This document shows positions 61,810-64,000 of a stretch of DNA of 64,000 bases, in pieces. A program made the translations under genes and the position numbers. The notes under the pieces were generated by a model. The model saw nothing but the letters and a program-made list of their open reading frames with translations, was not told the origin of the DNA and did not search any database. Source of the stretch: Sulfitobacter sp. D7 (GTDB lineage: Bacteria; Pseudomonadota; Alphaproteobacteria; Rhodobacterales; Rhodobacteraceae); the NCBI RefSeq assembly GCF_003611275.1, contig NZ_CP020694.1:868001-932000 (forward strand). Direction: 5' to 3'. Positions within the stretch are counted from its first letter, which is position 1. Every line of letters begins with the position of its first letter.

Positions 61810-63753
61810 ATGAAGTATCCCGCAATTGGTTTGTTGGCGGCCTTGCTGCCGTTTCAAGTTCACGCTCAAACGACCACGGGTGAGGACGCGGCGCGTGCCC
61901 CCGCGGAGCAGGTTCAAGAGGGGCTGATCGCACGGACCTTCGATCTGGCGGAGCTTGGGTTTCAAAACGGCATTTCTTTCCGCCAACTGTCTGGAAATGC
62001 GACGATCTATATTCCGCTGCCCGACGCGGATGCGCTGAACTCGGGCAGTTTGCAGCTAGAGCTTGAACACGCCTCTACCACCGAGGTGGACCGCTATTTG
62101 CAAGTGTCGGTCGCGGGCCGCCCCGTGACTTCGCAGGCGCTGCCGAATGGGGCAGGGCGCCTGAGCCTGCCCGTGCCGCTCAGCCCCGAAGACGTCTCTG
62201 GCGGGTTTATCGCCGTGGGCCTGTCCTATTCCGGCGCCCTTAGTGATCGCGTCTGTGTGGACGAGCGTGCCTCGGGGGATTTCCTTGAGATCACGGCGGC
62301 GTCTTCCGTGACGTTGCAACTGGACCCCTCGGAAATCGACACATCGGCTGCCTTCGCGGGGCTGCGTCCTGCGAATACGCGCCTTGCGATCAACGGAAAC
62401 GATTCCCTCGCCGCTCTGGCTGCCGCGACCCGCGCCGCGGCGTTGTTTGACGCCGAGGCAGGGCGACTGACCTTTGCTGAGGAAACGGCAAGCCCGGCGG
62501 GCGCATGGTCCGAAGGTGTCATCCAGCTTGACGTGACTGCCTCTGGCGTGGCGAGTGAGATGGCCGTGGACACCCAAACGGGCCTGCCGGTCTTGACCCT
62601 GCGCGGCAGTGATCCGCAGGTGGGGCTGTGGCAGATGATGTCGGAATGGTCGGCCCTGTCGAACACGGATGCGACCGTGGTCGATGTGGCAGGGGCTCAG
62701 GCTCTGTTCGATGACCGCTTGCCGCTCTCTGCTTTGCAGGCCGATCTCACCCCGCGCGCCGTGGTCTCGACCGAAGACTTCTTTGTTCCGTTCCAGTCCT
62801 CGGATCTTCCGGCGGGCAAGGGCGTGGCCGGTGTTAACCTGCATGTGGCCGCAGCGCTTGATCCCGAAGGGCGCGGGGCGACGGCCTCGGTCTTTCTGAA
62901 TGACACGCTTTTGGGCAACCGCCCGCTTGGCAGTGGCAAGCCCGAGCAATTGACCTTTTCTGTGCCCAGCGGCCTGCTGGGGCGCGACAACCTGCTGCGC
63001 GTGTCGATCCAGCGTCAGCCCACGGGCGGCGAATGCCGGTTCAAACCGCAGGGCTATCCGGCGCAGATCCTGCCTGGCAGCGCCTTGTTGCTTTCCGATG
63101 CCGCGCCGCAGGATCAGGATTTCTTTGCCCTGCGACAAGAGTTCGGCAATGGGGTTCAGGTCGTGCTTGACCCCGATCTATCGCTGGATTTCGCGCAAAC
63201 ACTGCCGTGGCTCGCAGGCGTTGCGGGCAGTGTGATCCCGGACCGTGCCACCATCCTGCCCCGCGCCTCGGTTGACGCGCTTGAAGGGGACGAGCCTTTC
63301 TTTGTGATCTCTGAGCAAAACCCCGGAGATGGCGACCCGCTGATCACATTTGATCAGGGCCGCATTGAGCTACGCGACCGTCAAGACAACTTGATCTATT
63401 CGGGCGAAGATCTGTCGCGCCTTGGTGTGGTGCAGATCGTCACCCGTGGCGATACCCGTGGTCTGTGGCTGCGTCCGGGCAACGGCCCGGCACCGGAACT
63501 GACGCCCGAGCGGCCCATGATGCTGGACCGGGGCGATCTGGCCCTCATCGGGCAGGACGGGGTGATCCTTGCCACTGCCACTGACCGCAGCCCGCTTGTT
63601 GATGTCGTCTACCCTGACCGCACCAGCCTTGCGCAGATGTTGGCCAAGTACCGCCCTTGGATCGTTGGGGGCATCTGGGTGTTGGTGACGCTGCTTGTGC
63701 TGATCGTCTTCCAGCGCGTCTACCGCGCCCGCCGCGGCAAAGACGAGACGTAA
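61810..63753 (+). CDS. BcsB-like periplasmic cyclic-di-GMP-era polysaccharide synthase subunit
   Basis: A 647-residue protein with a Sec signal (AIGLLAALLPFQVHA), a long periplasmic region and one C-terminal helix (WIVGGIWVLVTLLVLIVFQR) ending in a basic tail. This is the layout of BcsB, which sits beside the BcsA synthase and guides the nascent glucan across the periplasm. Typical are jelly-roll-like segments such as LQLELEHASTTEVDRYLQVS and repeated carbohydrate-domain features (VFLNDTLLGNRPLGSG). The next gene is cut by the window. Which polysaccharide is made is not known. Confidence 0.85.
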   Translation: MKYPAIGLLAALLPFQVHAQTTTGEDAARAPAEQVQEGLIARTFDLAELGFQNGISFRQLSGNATIYIPLPDADALNSGSLQLELEHASTTEVDRYLQVSVAGRPVTSQALPNGAGRLSLPVPLSPEDVSGGFIAVGLSYSGALSDRVCVDERASGDFLEITAASSVTLQLDPSEIDTSAAFAGLRPANTRLAINGNDSLAALAAATRAAALFDAEAGRLTFAEETASPAGAWSEGVIQLDVTASGVASEMAVDTQTGLPVLTLRGSDPQVGLWQMMSEWSALSNTDATVVDVAGAQALFDDRLPLSALQADLTPRAVVSTEDFFVPFQSSDLPAGKGVAGVNLHVAAALDPEGRGATASVFLNDTLLGNRPLGSGKPEQLTFSVPSGLLGRDNLLRVSIQRQPTGGECRFKPQGYPAQILPGSALLLSDAAPQDQDFFALRQEFGNGVQVVLDPDLSLDFAQTLPWLAGVAGSVIPDRATILPRASVDALEGDEPFFVISEQNPGDGDPLITFDQGRIELRDRQDNLIYSGEDLSRLGVVQIVTRGDTRGLWLRPGNGPAPELTPERPMMLDRGDLALIGQDGVILATATDRSPLVDVVYPDRTSLAQMLAKYRPWIVGGIWVLVTLLVLIVFQRVYRARRGKDET

Positions 63754-63759
63754 GCCGCC

Positions 63760-64000
63760 GTGGCGTTGGATGCCGAAAGCGAAGCCATTGGTTCGCTGCT
63801 GCTTGACCGTGGTGCGCTGACGGCTGAACAGCTCGACGCGGCAGAGGATTTGGCCGAAGACTGGAACGTCTCTCTGGTCAAGGTCCTACTGTCGCGGCGC
63901 TGGCTGACCACGCAGACACTCTACCGGGAGATCGCCTTTTACCATGGGCTGACGCTGGTCGATCTGATCGAAGACCGCGCCGATGATGATCTGATCCGGC
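63760..64000 (+). CDS. N-terminus of an MshEN/GspE-N domain protein, probable glycosyltransferase (3' end beyond window)
   Basis: From GTG 63760 the frame stays open for 80 codons to the window edge. It reads as a GspE/MshE N-terminal-like domain: GSLLLDRGALTAEQLDAAED, then VKVLLSRRWLTTQTLYREIA and FYHGLTLVDL. Such domains bind cyclic di-GMP in some ATPases and occur in front of family 2 glycosyltransferases in polysaccharide operons. Following a BcsB-like gene, a synthase is the best guess, but the catalytic part is not visible. The start is uncertain because no clear ribosome binding site is present. Confidence 0.7.
   Translation, partial: MALDAESEAIGSLLLDRGALTAEQLDAAEDLAEDWNVSLVKVLLSRRWLTTQTLYREIAFYHGLTLVDLIEDRADDDLIR

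Noticed and set aside
1-64000. CRISPR arrays, insertion sequences, tRNA or rRNA genes, prophage or defence systems
   Set aside because: No regular repeats, transposase or integrase frames, clover-leaf RNAs or phage proteins were found on either strand.

Overview
The window is a GC-rich (roughly 60%) alphaproteobacterial chromosome segment, most consistent with a marine Rhodobacteraceae (Roseobacter group) heterotroph. The evidence for this is the beta-hydroxyaspartate cycle cluster with its IclR regulator, PuuD-type urate oxidation, TAXI-TRAP and oligopeptide ABC transporters, Tat-exported molybdoenzymes, short ATGA-type gene overlaps and GTG/TTG starts with purine-rich ribosome binding sites. 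No rRNA, tRNA, CRISPR array, transposase or integrase was seen.

Region 1 (1-20.1 kb) is nitrogen and carbon recovery from purines. XdhA/XdhB/XdhC (XdhC cut by the window edge) convert hypoxanthine and xanthine to urate. PuuD with a cytochrome c tail oxidises urate. HiuH and a fused PuuE/OHCU-decarboxylase take the product to allantoate. AllA releases glyoxylate and urea from ureidoglycolate, and an NCS2 permease imports the purine. Two sister LysR regulators sit divergently in this block. Next come a GAPDH-family gene and an AmiS/UreI-type urea channel, then bhcD-bhcC-bhcB-bhcA with divergent bhcR. This cluster is the beta-hydroxyaspartate cycle, which turns two glyoxylate into oxaloacetate. 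An AllE-type (S)-ureidoglycine aminohydrolase lies tail to tail with bhcR. The block therefore encodes an almost complete purine -> glyoxylate -> C4 acid route; an allantoate-degrading enzyme is not in the window. As sequenced, bhcA carries a +1 frameshift in a G8 tract.

Region 2 (20.3-27.1 kb) holds maiA with a small unknown gene, an IclR regulator divergent from a fused TAXI-TRAP permease, its binding protein, and a formylglycine-type sulfatase/phosphonate monoester hydrolase.

Region 3 (27.1-36.1 kb) is a copper-handling island: cytochrome c, two multicopper oxidases, a frameshifted potassium channel, a membrane-tethered LuxR-type regulator, a cupredoxin-CusF fusion, a TolC-like lipoprotein, small secreted proteins, a DUF305 protein, and a divergent CsoR-type repressor with a recognisable operator-like palindrome.

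Region 4 (36.3-40.1 kb) has an SDR oxidoreductase, a CDF metal transporter coupled to a binding-protein-like lipoprotein, a 48-residue charged protein and gene-poor DNA.

Region 5 (40.1-58.3 kb) looks like one catabolic block. Two complete peptide/opine-type ABC transporters flank a tight five-gene operon (HDAC/acetylpolyamine-amidohydrolase-like, TPP enzyme, M20 deacylase, APH-fold kinase, class III PLP enzyme). The operon is divergent from a GntR/FCD regulator, with a perfect 17-bp palindrome between them. The kinase/PLP-enzyme pair resembles hydroxylysine or phosphoethanolamine kinase/phospho-lyase systems, so an N-acylated amino alcohol or hydroxylated amino acid is a plausible but unproven substrate. 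This is the best candidate in the window for an undescribed pathway.

Region 6 (58.4-64 kb) has an IorAB-type molybdenum hydroxylase and then the start of an exopolysaccharide operon: Hpt-like protein, BcsB-like protein, and the N-terminus of a protein with an MshEN/GspE-N-like domain that runs off the end.
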